DNA of 64,000 nucleotides from Parvularcula marina (GTDB lineage: Bacteria > Pseudomonadota > Alphaproteobacteria > Caulobacterales > Parvularculaceae): positions 2,539,001 through 2,603,000 of the forward strand of contig NZ_QUQO01000001.1 in the NCBI RefSeq assembly GCF_003399445.1. Reading direction: 5' to 3'. A model generated the notes under the pieces. It worked only from the letters and a program-made list of their open reading frames with translations, was not told the origin of the DNA and made no database searches. Positions 25,244 to 32,874 of this stretch are shown here, in pieces. Numbering within the stretch: the stretch's first letter is position 1; each line of letters begins with the position of its first letter. The translations under genes and the position numbers were made by a program.

Positions 25244-25764
25244 CGGACCGTAGCCTGATTGAAAGCCTGAGCGTGGTGACACGCCGCGGCGCGGATCTTC
25301 TGCTCGCCATCGGGGCGGCCGGGCTGATCCTGATGACAGCGATTGTCGGTTGGCAGGTCTTTGGCCGCTATGTGCTCAATTCGAGCCCTTCATGGTCGGA
25401 GCAGGCGGCCCTCACTTTGATGATCTGGTATGTCTCTTTTGGGGCTGCCGCCGGTGTGCGCGAGGGCTTTCACATCCGTATCGTCGCCTTTGAGGCCGCG
25501 CTCGGGCCGGTCCGTGCTCGCTATATGCGGATTTTCTCCGACACGGTCGTCGGTGTCTGCGGCCTTTGTATGCTGATCGGCGGGTCCATTCTGGTCTCAA
25601 AGACCTGGAGCCATGTCATCCCCTCGCTCGGCATCCCGCGCGGGCTTGCCTATCTCGGCCTGCCGATCGCCGGTGCCCTGATCATTTTATTCGCCCTTGA
25701 ACGTGTTCTCGAGACCCTGGCCAAACGCCATCTCGAAGATGAGGAGGATCCAAGATGGAGCTGA
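25240..25764 (+). CDS. dctQ: TRAP transporter small permease DctQ
   Basis: A 174-residue membrane protein with four predicted helices (LLLAIGAAGLILMTAIVGWQ, SEQAALTLMIWYVSFGAAAG, DTVVGVCGLCMLIGGSIL, YLGLPIAGALIILFALERV), and the DctQ landmark WQVFGRYVLNSSPSWSEQ near residue 40. It joins DctM in the inner membrane to drive Na+-coupled import of ligand from DctP. It overlaps dctP by 4 bp and dctM by 10 bp. Confidence 0.93.
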   Translation: MTDRSLIESLSVVTRRGADLLLAIGAAGLILMTAIVGWQVFGRYVLNSSPSWSEQAALTLMIWYVSFGAAAGVREGFHIRIVAFEAALGPVRARYMRIFSDTVVGVCGLCMLIGGSILVSKTWSHVIPSLGIPRGLAYLGLPIAGALIILFALERVLETLAKRHLEDEEDPRWS

Positions 25765-27038
25765 CCCTTCTGGTCCTCAGCCTGCTGGTCTTACTGGCCG
25801 CAGGCGTGCCTGTCGCCTTTTCGCTGCTTAGTGCCGCGCTCCTCACTTTCTGGGCGCTCGGCATCCCGATGGTCGCTGTGTTCCAGCGGGTCGCTGCGGG
25901 GATGAGCGTCTTTACACTGATGGCAATTCCTTTCTTCATCTTTGCCGGTGATCTCATGTACCGCTCGGGCATTGCGGGGCGCCTTGTGCAGCTTGCCGAA
26001 GCCACGCTTGGCCGCCCGCGCGGCGGGCTGGGGCTCGTGAACGTTGGCGCGTCGACCATGTTCGGCGCGGTCTCCGGGTCTGCCATCGCCAGTGCCTCGG
26101 CCATGGGCTCAACGCTCATGCCCCTGATGAAAGAGAAGGGCTATGACGGCGACTATGCCGTCAACGTCACCGTGACGGCGGCGGTTGTCGGCCTGCTGAT
26201 CCCGCCATCGCACAACATGATCATCTATGCGGCCTCGACCGGAACGGGCGTCTCCATCGGCTCACTCTTCCTTGCCGGGATCGTTCCCGGCCTGATCACC
26301 GCGCTCATGCTGATGGTTGTGGCCTATCTGGTCGCGGTCAAGCGCGGCTATCCCAAAGGGCATTTCCCGGGATGGCGCGCCTTTGCAAGGGCAACTGTCT
26401 ATGCCGTGCCCGGCCTTTTGTCGGCCGTCATCATCATGGGCGGGATTTTGAGCGGCATCTTCACGGCCACGGAATCATCCGCCATCGCCGTTATCTATAC
26501 GATGCTGATTGCGGCCTTCGTTTACCGAAGCCTCGGGTTCAAGGGGATCTACCAGTCCGCGCTGCAATCGGTGAAGATCACGGCCATGGTTCTCCTCATC
26601 ATCGGGGCGGCGACGGCGTTCGGCTATGCGCTCGCGATCCTCGAAGGCCCGCAAAAGCTCGCGGCCCTCATTACCTCGATCAGTAATGAGCCGATTATCA
26701 TTTTCCTGATCGTCAATATTATCCTGTTGGTGCTGGGCACCTTCATGGACATGTCGCCCCTGATCGTGATCACAACGCCCATCCTTCTGCCCGTCGTGGC
26801 GGAGGCAGGGATGGACCCAGTTCATTTTGGGATCGTCATGATGCTGAATTTAGGCATCGGGCTCGTCACCCCGCCTGTGGGGTCGGTCCTGTTCGTCGGC
26901 TCGGCCGTGGGCAAGATCGCCGTCGAGCAGGCGGTGAAATCGATCTGGCCTTTCTATCTTGCGCTGATCTGTGCGCTCATCATCATCACCTATTTCCCGG
27001 CAGTGTCGTTGAGCCTGCCCAATGCCTTTGCGAATTAA
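25755..27038 (+). CDS. dctM: TRAP transporter large permease DctM
   Basis: A 427-residue, about 12-helix membrane transporter. Family marks: VAAGMSVFTLMAIPFFIFAG, GASTMFGAVSGSAIASASAMG, VTAAVVGLLIPPSHNMIIYA, GIFTATESSAIAVIYT and LNLGIGLVTPPVGSVLF. GAGGA is 6 bases before the ATG. It forms the sodium-coupled channel of the uronate importer and is followed 18 bp later by the acetyl esterase gene. Confidence 0.95.
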   Translation: MELTLLVLSLLVLLAAGVPVAFSLLSAALLTFWALGIPMVAVFQRVAAGMSVFTLMAIPFFIFAGDLMYRSGIAGRLVQLAEATLGRPRGGLGLVNVGASTMFGAVSGSAIASASAMGSTLMPLMKEKGYDGDYAVNVTVTAAVVGLLIPPSHNMIIYAASTGTGVSIGSLFLAGIVPGLITALMLMVVAYLVAVKRGYPKGHFPGWRAFARATVYAVPGLLSAVIIMGGILSGIFTATESSAIAVIYTMLIAAFVYRSLGFKGIYQSALQSVKITAMVLLIIGAATAFGYALAILEGPQKLAALITSISNEPIIIFLIVNIILLVLGTFMDMSPLIVITTPILLPVVAEAGMDPVHFGIVMMLNLGIGLVTPPVGSVLFVGSAVGKIAVEQAVKSIWPFYLALICALIIITYFPAVSLSLPNAFAN

Positions 27039-27056
27039 GAGAGAGGCGGCAGAAAG

Positions 27057-28055
27057 ATGGATCGTCGAGAGCTGCTGAAATCAGGTTTGCTGGGCGTGCC
27101 GGCACTGGGCGCGCTGACGGCTTGCGGGGGCAGCCAGCCTTCTTCTTCTTCTGATGATACGTCCCTCATCGTTGATGTTGATCGGCAGCCGGATGAAACG
27201 GTTGCCTTGTGGCCGGATGTCCCGCCGGGCGGTGTGCCCGCTGGGCTCGAAGAGCATTATGTTGAGCGGGAGAACAAGTTCGGTCTGCCGGACCGCGCAG
27301 CCCATGACGTCACCCGGCCTGCCTTGAGCATTTTCAAACCGGAAAACCCGACGGGCGAAGCGCTGCTCCTCATTCCCGGTGGCGGCTACCGCTATGTCGT
27401 TGTCGAGAAGGAAGGCTGGGAAGGCGCTAGATATTTCAACCGCCGGGGGATCACCTGTTACGTGATGACCTATCGGTTGCCGCATCAAGGTTGGGCCGCA
27501 GGTTCTGACGCGCCGCTGCAGGATGCCCAGCGCGCCATGCGGGTCATTCGTGCTCGTGCGCAGACGGACAATATCGATCCTGCCCGCGTGGCGGCGATGG
27601 GCTTTTCGGCGGGCGGGCATGTTGCGGGCTCGCTCGGCCTCAAATTCGATGCTGATGTTTATCAGCCAGTCGACGACGCGGATCGCTTGTCCGCACGGCC
27701 TGACCGGCTTGCCATGATCTATCCTGTGGTGACGATGCGGGCACCCGCCGCGCATGAAGGATCACGCATTCATCTGATTGGCGAGGCGCCGGCGGAGGAG
27801 CTCTATCGCGCTTACTCGCTTGATGAGCAGGCGAGGGGAGATGCGCCGCCAACTTTCTTCCTGCACAGCTCGGATGATCTTTCCGTGCCGGTCGCCAATT
27901 CGGTCGGGCTATATTCTGCGCTCAACGCGGCGGGTGTGCCCGCAGCGATGCATGTCTTCACCCACGGGGGGCATGGCTTTGGGGTGCGCGGGCTCGAGAA
28001 CACACCGCAGGCCGTCTGGCCGCAGCTTGTCCTCGACTGGTGGCGAAAGGCGTGA
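27057..28055 (+). CDS. Exported alpha/beta hydrolase, acetyl-esterase type
   Basis: A 332-residue esterase with a Tat/lipoprotein signal (MDRRELLKSGLLGVPALGALTACGG). The fold shows HGxx-equivalent LLLIPGGGYRYVVVEKEGWE, nucleophile Ser184 in AAMGFSAGGHVAGS, Asp in LHSSDDLSVP and His in FTHGGHGFGVRG. This layout is that of xylan/pectin acetyl esterases. Last gene of the dctPQM operon, so under the same LacI operator; probably removes acetyl groups from galacturonate units before or during uptake. The gene stops 6 bp from a convergent complex I gene, the right end of the locus. Confidence 0.83.
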   Translation: MDRRELLKSGLLGVPALGALTACGGSQPSSSSDDTSLIVDVDRQPDETVALWPDVPPGGVPAGLEEHYVERENKFGLPDRAAHDVTRPALSIFKPENPTGEALLLIPGGGYRYVVVEKEGWEGARYFNRRGITCYVMTYRLPHQGWAAGSDAPLQDAQRAMRVIRARAQTDNIDPARVAAMGFSAGGHVAGSLGLKFDADVYQPVDDADRLSARPDRLAMIYPVVTMRAPAAHEGSRIHLIGEAPAEELYRAYSLDEQARGDAPPTFFLHSSDDLSVPVANSVGLYSALNAAGVPAAMHVFTHGGHGFGVRGLENTPQAVWPQLVLDWWRKA

Positions 28056-28061
28056 GCCTGC

Positions 28062-28370
28062 TCAGTGCGTCCAGGGCAGACGGCGGCGATAGGCGAAATT
28101 GTCGGAATAGGCCTTGAGCACGCGCGGCGCTTCTTCGCGGTCCATCACCTGATAGGGAATCTTGTGTTCCTTGGCGTAGGCGATCGCTTCTTCTTTGGTG
28201 TCAAAGCGCATGCGGACTTCGCTGGCGAGCATGTCCGAGGAAGACGTCCAGCCCATCAGCGGGTCTGTCGTTCGGGGCGCGGCCCCTTCGAATTCGAGCG
28301 TCCACTGGGTGGTCTTTGCCTTGCCTGACTGCATGGCCGTCTTCGATGGACGGTAGATCCGGGCGAGCAT
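28062..28370 (-). CDS. NDUFS4-like complex I accessory subunit
   Basis: A 102-residue protein of the ETC complex I subunit family (mitochondrial NDUFS4 relative). Visible: MLARIYRPSKTAMQSGKAKT, WTLEFE, DPLMGWTSSSDM, LRFxx-equivalent VRMRFDTKEEAIAYAKEHKI and the C-terminal YSDNFAYRRRLPWTH. It binds the peripheral arm of NADH dehydrogenase; it is a mark of Alphaproteobacteria. The start at 28370 was chosen over an earlier in-frame ATG that lies inside the tRNA-Pro gene. It sits 35 bp downstream of that tRNA, same strand, and may be co-transcribed with it. Confidence 0.9.
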   Translation of the reverse strand: MLARIYRPSKTAMQSGKAKTTQWTLEFEGAAPRTTDPLMGWTSSSDMLASEVRMRFDTKEEAIAYAKEHKIPYQVMDREEAPRVLKAYSDNFAYRRRLPWTH

Positions 28371-28405
28371 ATTCGACCTTTCTTCCTTCAATCTGACCGG
28401 CGGCA

Positions 28406-28482
28406 TGGTCGGGGCGGCAGGATTCGAACCTGCGACCCTCTGTTCCCAAAACAGATGCGCTACCAGGCTGCGCTACGCCCCG
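28406..28482 (-). tRNA. tRNA-Pro (UGG)
   Basis: Minus-strand 77 bases: acceptor CGGGGCG against CGCCCCG, D arm GCGCAGCCTGGTAGCGC, anticodon loop TTTGGGA (UGG), T arm GCAGGTTCGAATCCTGC, encoded CCA. Right border of the pectin region. Confidence 0.95.
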
Positions 28483-28586
28483 ACGGCACGTCCAGTCAGT
28501 TTTCCCGGCAAGCGCCGGGCCCTCCCACTATCGCCGTTGAGCTGAGGCGTCAAAAGGTATTCGTCTTATTCCTTGCCCCAGCCCGC

Positions 28587-28618
28587 AAAAAAGGCCGCTC
28601 CCCGGGGACAGCGGCCTT
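28587..28618 (-). terminator. Rho-independent terminator of the second TonB receptor gene
   Basis: Read on the minus strand: AAGGCCGCT, loop of about 10 bases GTCCCCGGGG, AGCGGCCTT, then a T-run. 39 bp after the receptor stop. Confidence 0.88.
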
Positions 28619-28656
28619 CATCAATGCATCAGGAGATGCGCGTCACCTTGGCGAGA

Positions 28657-31095
28657 TCAATCGAGACTGAAGTCATAGGTGAAGCGAACGCCAATCGTCC
28701 GGGGTGCCGCGACATGCGTGGCAAAGGTGCGGACATTGGCGCCGGCGATCGTCTGGTTATAGAGCGAGTTGCCGATGACGCCGGTCTCGGCATATTCGTC
28801 GAACAGGTTGTTCACGAACAATGAGCCCTTCCAGCTGCCCGCGTCATAGACGACCGAGCCATTGGCGATGCCGTAGCTGTCGAGCGTCAAGCTGCCGCCC
28901 CTGCCGCCGGTTGTTGTCAGGATATCGTCCTGCCACGCATAGCCGAAATTGTAGGTCAGCGTGTTGTCGAGGAAGGGCTGCTCATAGCTTGCAAAGAAGG
29001 AGAACTGGTTCTCCGGCGAGCCTGGCAGTCTGTCGCCTTTCTCACCGTCAAAGAAGGCCGTGCCAAAACCCGGAGGCGTGATCGAGCGGACAAGATCCGG
29101 CACCGGCGCGGTCAGTTCGGTTTCCACATGGCTGAAGGAGCCACGCAGATTGAGGGCCGGGATCGGCCGCCATGCCGCGGAAATCTCCGCGCCACGAGAC
29201 TCAGCGCCATCGGCATTGACCGTGATCGGAAGAGAGGCGTTGACCGTCGCCGAGGACACCTGTGGATCGGTCCATTCGATGTAATAGACCGCGCCGTTCA
29301 GGGTCAGCGTATTGTCGAGAAGCTGGGATTTGACGCCAATCTCATAGTTCGTGGTCTGGTCGGGGCCGAATTGAGTTTCATCCCGGTCAGAGATGTCATT
29401 CGCACCCGGACCAAAAGCCTGACCCGGTAGTAGGGCGCAGGCGCCCTGCATGACAGGGGCCATCGGGTCGAAATCGTCACAAGTGGCGATCCCGTTCGAC
29501 GCGCCGATCCGGTAGCCTTCACTGACGGTCGCATAGACCAGCAGATCGCTGTTCACCTCGTAAGAAGCATTGAACTTGAACAAGGTGCCGTCATCAGACT
29601 GGTTCGGAGACGTATCAATATTCTTGATCTGATCAACTGTCAGCGCAACGAAGCCGGGGTCAAAGAGCGGGAAGTCGACCGCATCATAGGTCTCCAGCTC
29701 ATAATCATAGGTCCGTCCGCCTGCGGTCAGTGTCAGCCGCTCGAAAAGCTCAAGCGAGACCTCGCCGAAGAACGCGGTTTCTTCGAGATAGGAGTGGAAC
29801 TGCGAGAAATATTCGAGATCATCCGGGCGGTCGAACCCGGCGAAATCCGCATAGCCCGGCGTATATTCCGCAGAGAAATTAGCCGTTTCAAGCTCGTTAT
29901 AGAACCCGCCGATGATCCAGCTGAACGGCCCATCATGCTTTGAAACAAGACGGACTTCCTGGTTGATCCGTTCTTCGAGGCCTTTCTCCCGCGTGAAGGC
30001 GGTGAAGGTCGGGAAGCTCTCATAGGAATATTCAAGCGTGATCAGAAGGTCCGTCTGGTCGCGCTGGCCGTCATCCTCAAATCGGCTGTAGCCGGTCGCA
30101 GAGGTCAGCTCGGCAAACCCAAGATCGGCGATCACTTCAAGAGCGATCAGCTCGTTCTGGATCTGGTTCGGTTCCTCGACGCGTTTTGCGGATTCATATT
30201 TCCCGGCCGGGACGGTCGAACGGGCGCTGGAGATCTGGCGGCCGCCAATATCCGTCCGCTGGAAATAGTAAGTGAGCGTCGCATCGATCGCGTCAATCGG
30301 CTGCCAGCGCGCAGCGATACGGCCCGAATAGGTCTCTTCGCTGTTCACGTCTTCCTGAGGCGAAAGGTTGGCCGCGACATCGGCCGGGTCAGAGAAATCC
30401 GGGTCCGGGTTGGAGACACCGGGTTCAAGCACGACAAACGGATAATCGATGAAGCCTGAATCATTGCGGAAGTCGAAAGAGCCCCGGATGGCAAAATTGT
30501 CTGCAACGACGGTGTTGAAGGTAAAACCAACATCCGTACTCAGATCGTCAGCTTCTTCATACTGATAAAGCTCCGACCGGACAGAGAGGGTGCTCGCCTC
30601 GAAATCGGGCTTTTTCGGAATGTAGCGGATCGCGCCGCCGAGTGTACCGGCACCGTAAAGCGTGCCCTGCGGCCCGAGCAAGACTTCGACACGCTCAAGG
30701 TCATTGAGTTTGAGGTCGATATAGACCGGGATTTCGCCAAGATAGGTCGCAACCGTGCCGCCACCATCATTATTGCCATCACCGGAGCCCAGCGCGTCGG
30801 CGTTCAGGCCGCGAACGATGATCGGGTTGCCCTGACGGCCGCCGCGATCGACGACATTGATGCCCGGCACATAGGCGAGGACGTCAGAGAGCTCGTCGAA
30901 ACCCTGTTCTTCAATCTGCGCGCCGCCGATCGCGGCAATGTTGATCGGGACATCCTGCACAGTTTCCGCCCGACGGGTCGCCGTCACGACGATGACGTCA
31001 TCATCGCCATCAGTCTGCGCATATGCCGTTGGTGCCGCCATGGCGACGGCGATGGCGCCAGCACTGACTGATTTCAGAAATAGGTTGGTCTTCAT
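28657..31095 (-). CDS. TonB-dependent receptor (second)
   Basis: An 812-residue outer-membrane receptor. Signal peptide MKTNLFLKSVSAGAIAVAMA, TonB box DDVIVVTATRR, plug with VPINIAAIGGAQIEEQGFDE, YVPGINVVDRGGRQ, NPIIVRGLN and LGPQGTLYGAGTLGGAIRYI, and a C-terminal barrel ending with a Phe-Ser-Leu-Asp tail rather than the usual final Phe. Sequence type differs from the receptor at 12.5 kb and resembles the general siderophore/vitamin/aromatic receptor group. No LacI operator precedes it. The ATG at 31095 follows GAGG by 7 bases; upstream in-frame starts would add a long non-signal stretch. Substrate unknown. Confidence 0.9.
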   Translation of the reverse strand: MKTNLFLKSVSAGAIAVAMAAPTAYAQTDGDDDVIVVTATRRAETVQDVPINIAAIGGAQIEEQGFDELSDVLAYVPGINVVDRGGRQGNPIIVRGLNADALGSGDGNNDGGGTVATYLGEIPVYIDLKLNDLERVEVLLGPQGTLYGAGTLGGAIRYIPKKPDFEASTLSVRSELYQYEEADDLSTDVGFTFNTVVADNFAIRGSFDFRNDSGFIDYPFVVLEPGVSNPDPDFSDPADVAANLSPQEDVNSEETYSGRIAARWQPIDAIDATLTYYFQRTDIGGRQISSARSTVPAGKYESAKRVEEPNQIQNELIALEVIADLGFAELTSATGYSRFEDDGQRDQTDLLITLEYSYESFPTFTAFTREKGLEERINQEVRLVSKHDGPFSWIIGGFYNELETANFSAEYTPGYADFAGFDRPDDLEYFSQFHSYLEETAFFGEVSLELFERLTLTAGGRTYDYELETYDAVDFPLFDPGFVALTVDQIKNIDTSPNQSDDGTLFKFNASYEVNSDLLVYATVSEGYRIGASNGIATCDDFDPMAPVMQGACALLPGQAFGPGANDISDRDETQFGPDQTTNYEIGVKSQLLDNTLTLNGAVYYIEWTDPQVSSATVNASLPITVNADGAESRGAEISAAWRPIPALNLRGSFSHVETELTAPVPDLVRSITPPGFGTAFFDGEKGDRLPGSPENQFSFFASYEQPFLDNTLTYNFGYAWQDDILTTTGGRGGSLTLDSYGIANGSVVYDAGSWKGSLFVNNLFDEYAETGVIGNSLYNQTIAGANVRTFATHVAAPRTIGVRFTYDFSLD

Positions 31096-31257
31096 GTTCT
31101 GCCTCATCTTTTTGGACATAAATAACGACAGGACGGTCTTTGCTGTGCCCAAAAACTCTAATACCTGCTGCAACGCACAATAGCAGGACGGCTACACAAA
31201 GCTGTCACATTAGTGACACAGCTGGACGCTTCCTCCTCAATTGGCTGGGATAAGCGG

Positions 31258-32853
31258 ATGATGACCGTAGACAATTTACATCAGCGCCAACTCGAGGAGG
31301 CCGCTCGCCTGCTTGAGGCGAAGGATTACCAGGCCGCGCATGCGGTCTGCATCGAGGTGCTGACAGCAGATCCTGCCAATAGTGAGGCCTATCACCTGCT
31401 CGGGATCCTGACGGCCGAGCATGGAAATCATCAAAAAGCCTGCGAGATATTCGACCGGGCGCTGGCAGAGGATTCGGCCAGAGCAGACACGCTGGCGCAC
31501 AAGGCTCGCAGCCTGATCGCCCTTAATCACAAGGAAGAGGCGGTTCGGCATGCTGAGCTGGCCGCCGCCGCCGCGCCGGAAGACGCGCTGACGCTCGATA
31601 CGATCGGGGTCGTCTTCAGCCGGGCGGGGCTGCACGACCGGGCTGTCAGCTTTTATGAGCGGGCTGTCTCATTGAGCGCGGACACGCCGAACCTTCATTA
31701 TAATCTTGGCGCGGCGCTCCAGTTCATTGGCCGGATGGACGAGGCCAGAGCCGCCTATCGGCAGGCCGTCGCTCTTGATCCTGATGATGCGCGGGCGTTG
31801 ACGGCAGCAGTACAGATCACCCGTCAGTCGAAGGAGGCAAATGACCTCGCGGCGCTTGAGGCGGCTTTTGCGCGGCTGAAAGAGGATGCCGACGCGGCGC
31901 TGCATCTGGGACACGCTCTTGCCAAAGCCCATGAGGATATGGGGGAGCCGGAGAAAGCGCTTCAGTGGCTGACACGCGGCAAGGCCCGCAAGAAACAATC
32001 GCTGGACTATGATCCGGCCACGGATCAGAAGTTGTTCGATGCGGCCTGCCGGACGGCTGGGTTCGCTTCAGTCCAAGGAGAGGAGAGCGCCGAGCCGATA
32101 TTCATCACAGGTATGCCGCGGACTGGCACGACGCTGGTCGAACGCATTCTGTCGAGCCATTCTGAAGTTCAGTCGGCAGGGGAGCTGACCGATTTTGCTC
32201 TTTGCCTGAAACGGATGACGGGGACCCCATCGCCTTATGTACTTGATCCTGAAACGCTGAGCGCGGCCGAAGGCATTGATGCGGATGCATTGGGTGCGGC
32301 CTATATGCAAAGCGTTCAGTCGACGCAAAAGATCGGCGGGCGGTTCATCGACAAGATGCCGCTCAATATCTTCTTTGCCCCCCTAATCCTGAGGGCCTTG
32401 CCCAATGCCCGCGTTATCTGCCTGCGGCGTCATCCGGCGGATACGGTCCTCAGCAATTACCGGCAGCTTTTTGCGACCGGGTTTTCATATTACAATTACG
32501 CCTATGATCTGACGCATACGGCGCAATATTATGCAGGCTTTGATCGGATGGTCCGGCATTTTGCAGAGAACCTGCCTACGGACCGGTTCTGCGAAGTGCA
32601 TTATGAGCAGGTTGTTGAGGATATCGATAGTGAGGCGCGGCGCTTGCTCGATTTCTGCGGCCTCGATTTTGAACCGGGCTGCATCGATTTTCACAAGAAC
32701 GCCTCGCCTGTCGCGACGGCGAGTTCCGCGCAGGTTCGCCAGCCGCTTTACAGGACATCGCTCGACCGGTGGCGGCGCTACCTGCCCGGCATTGATGAGG
32801 CACTTAAAGTGCTGATCGATGAAGGCTGTCTGCCCGCCGACGCTCTGGAATAG
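31258..32853 (+). CDS. TPR-sulfotransferase fusion protein
   Basis: A 531-residue cytosolic protein. Residues about 5-270 are tetratricopeptide repeats (EAARLLEAKDYQAAHAVCIE, AYHLLGILTAEHGNHQKACE, LDTIGVVFSRAGLHDRAVSF, LHYNLGAALQFIGRMDEARA). Residues about 280-525 are a sulfotransferase domain with the PAPS-binding PSB loop ITGMPRTGTTLVERILSSH, the 3'-phosphate motif RVICLRRHPADTVLSNY and the C-terminal LYRTSLDRWRRYL. Such proteins transfer sulfate to a protein or glycan; the TPR part likely binds the acceptor. It is divergent from the second TonB receptor. Starts at ATG 31258 or 31261 are equally possible; an upstream GTG is less likely. Confidence 0.85.
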   Translation: MMTVDNLHQRQLEEAARLLEAKDYQAAHAVCIEVLTADPANSEAYHLLGILTAEHGNHQKACEIFDRALAEDSARADTLAHKARSLIALNHKEEAVRHAELAAAAAPEDALTLDTIGVVFSRAGLHDRAVSFYERAVSLSADTPNLHYNLGAALQFIGRMDEARAAYRQAVALDPDDARALTAAVQITRQSKEANDLAALEAAFARLKEDADAALHLGHALAKAHEDMGEPEKALQWLTRGKARKKQSLDYDPATDQKLFDAACRTAGFASVQGEESAEPIFITGMPRTGTTLVERILSSHSEVQSAGELTDFALCLKRMTGTPSPYVLDPETLSAAEGIDADALGAAYMQSVQSTQKIGGRFIDKMPLNIFFAPLILRALPNARVICLRRHPADTVLSNYRQLFATGFSYYNYAYDLTHTAQYYAGFDRMVRHFAENLPTDRFCEVHYEQVVEDIDSEARRLLDFCGLDFEPGCIDFHKNASPVATASSAQVRQPLYRTSLDRWRRYLPGIDEALKVLIDEGCLPADALE

Positions 32854-32874
32854 CCAGAACATCGGCTCGCAAGA

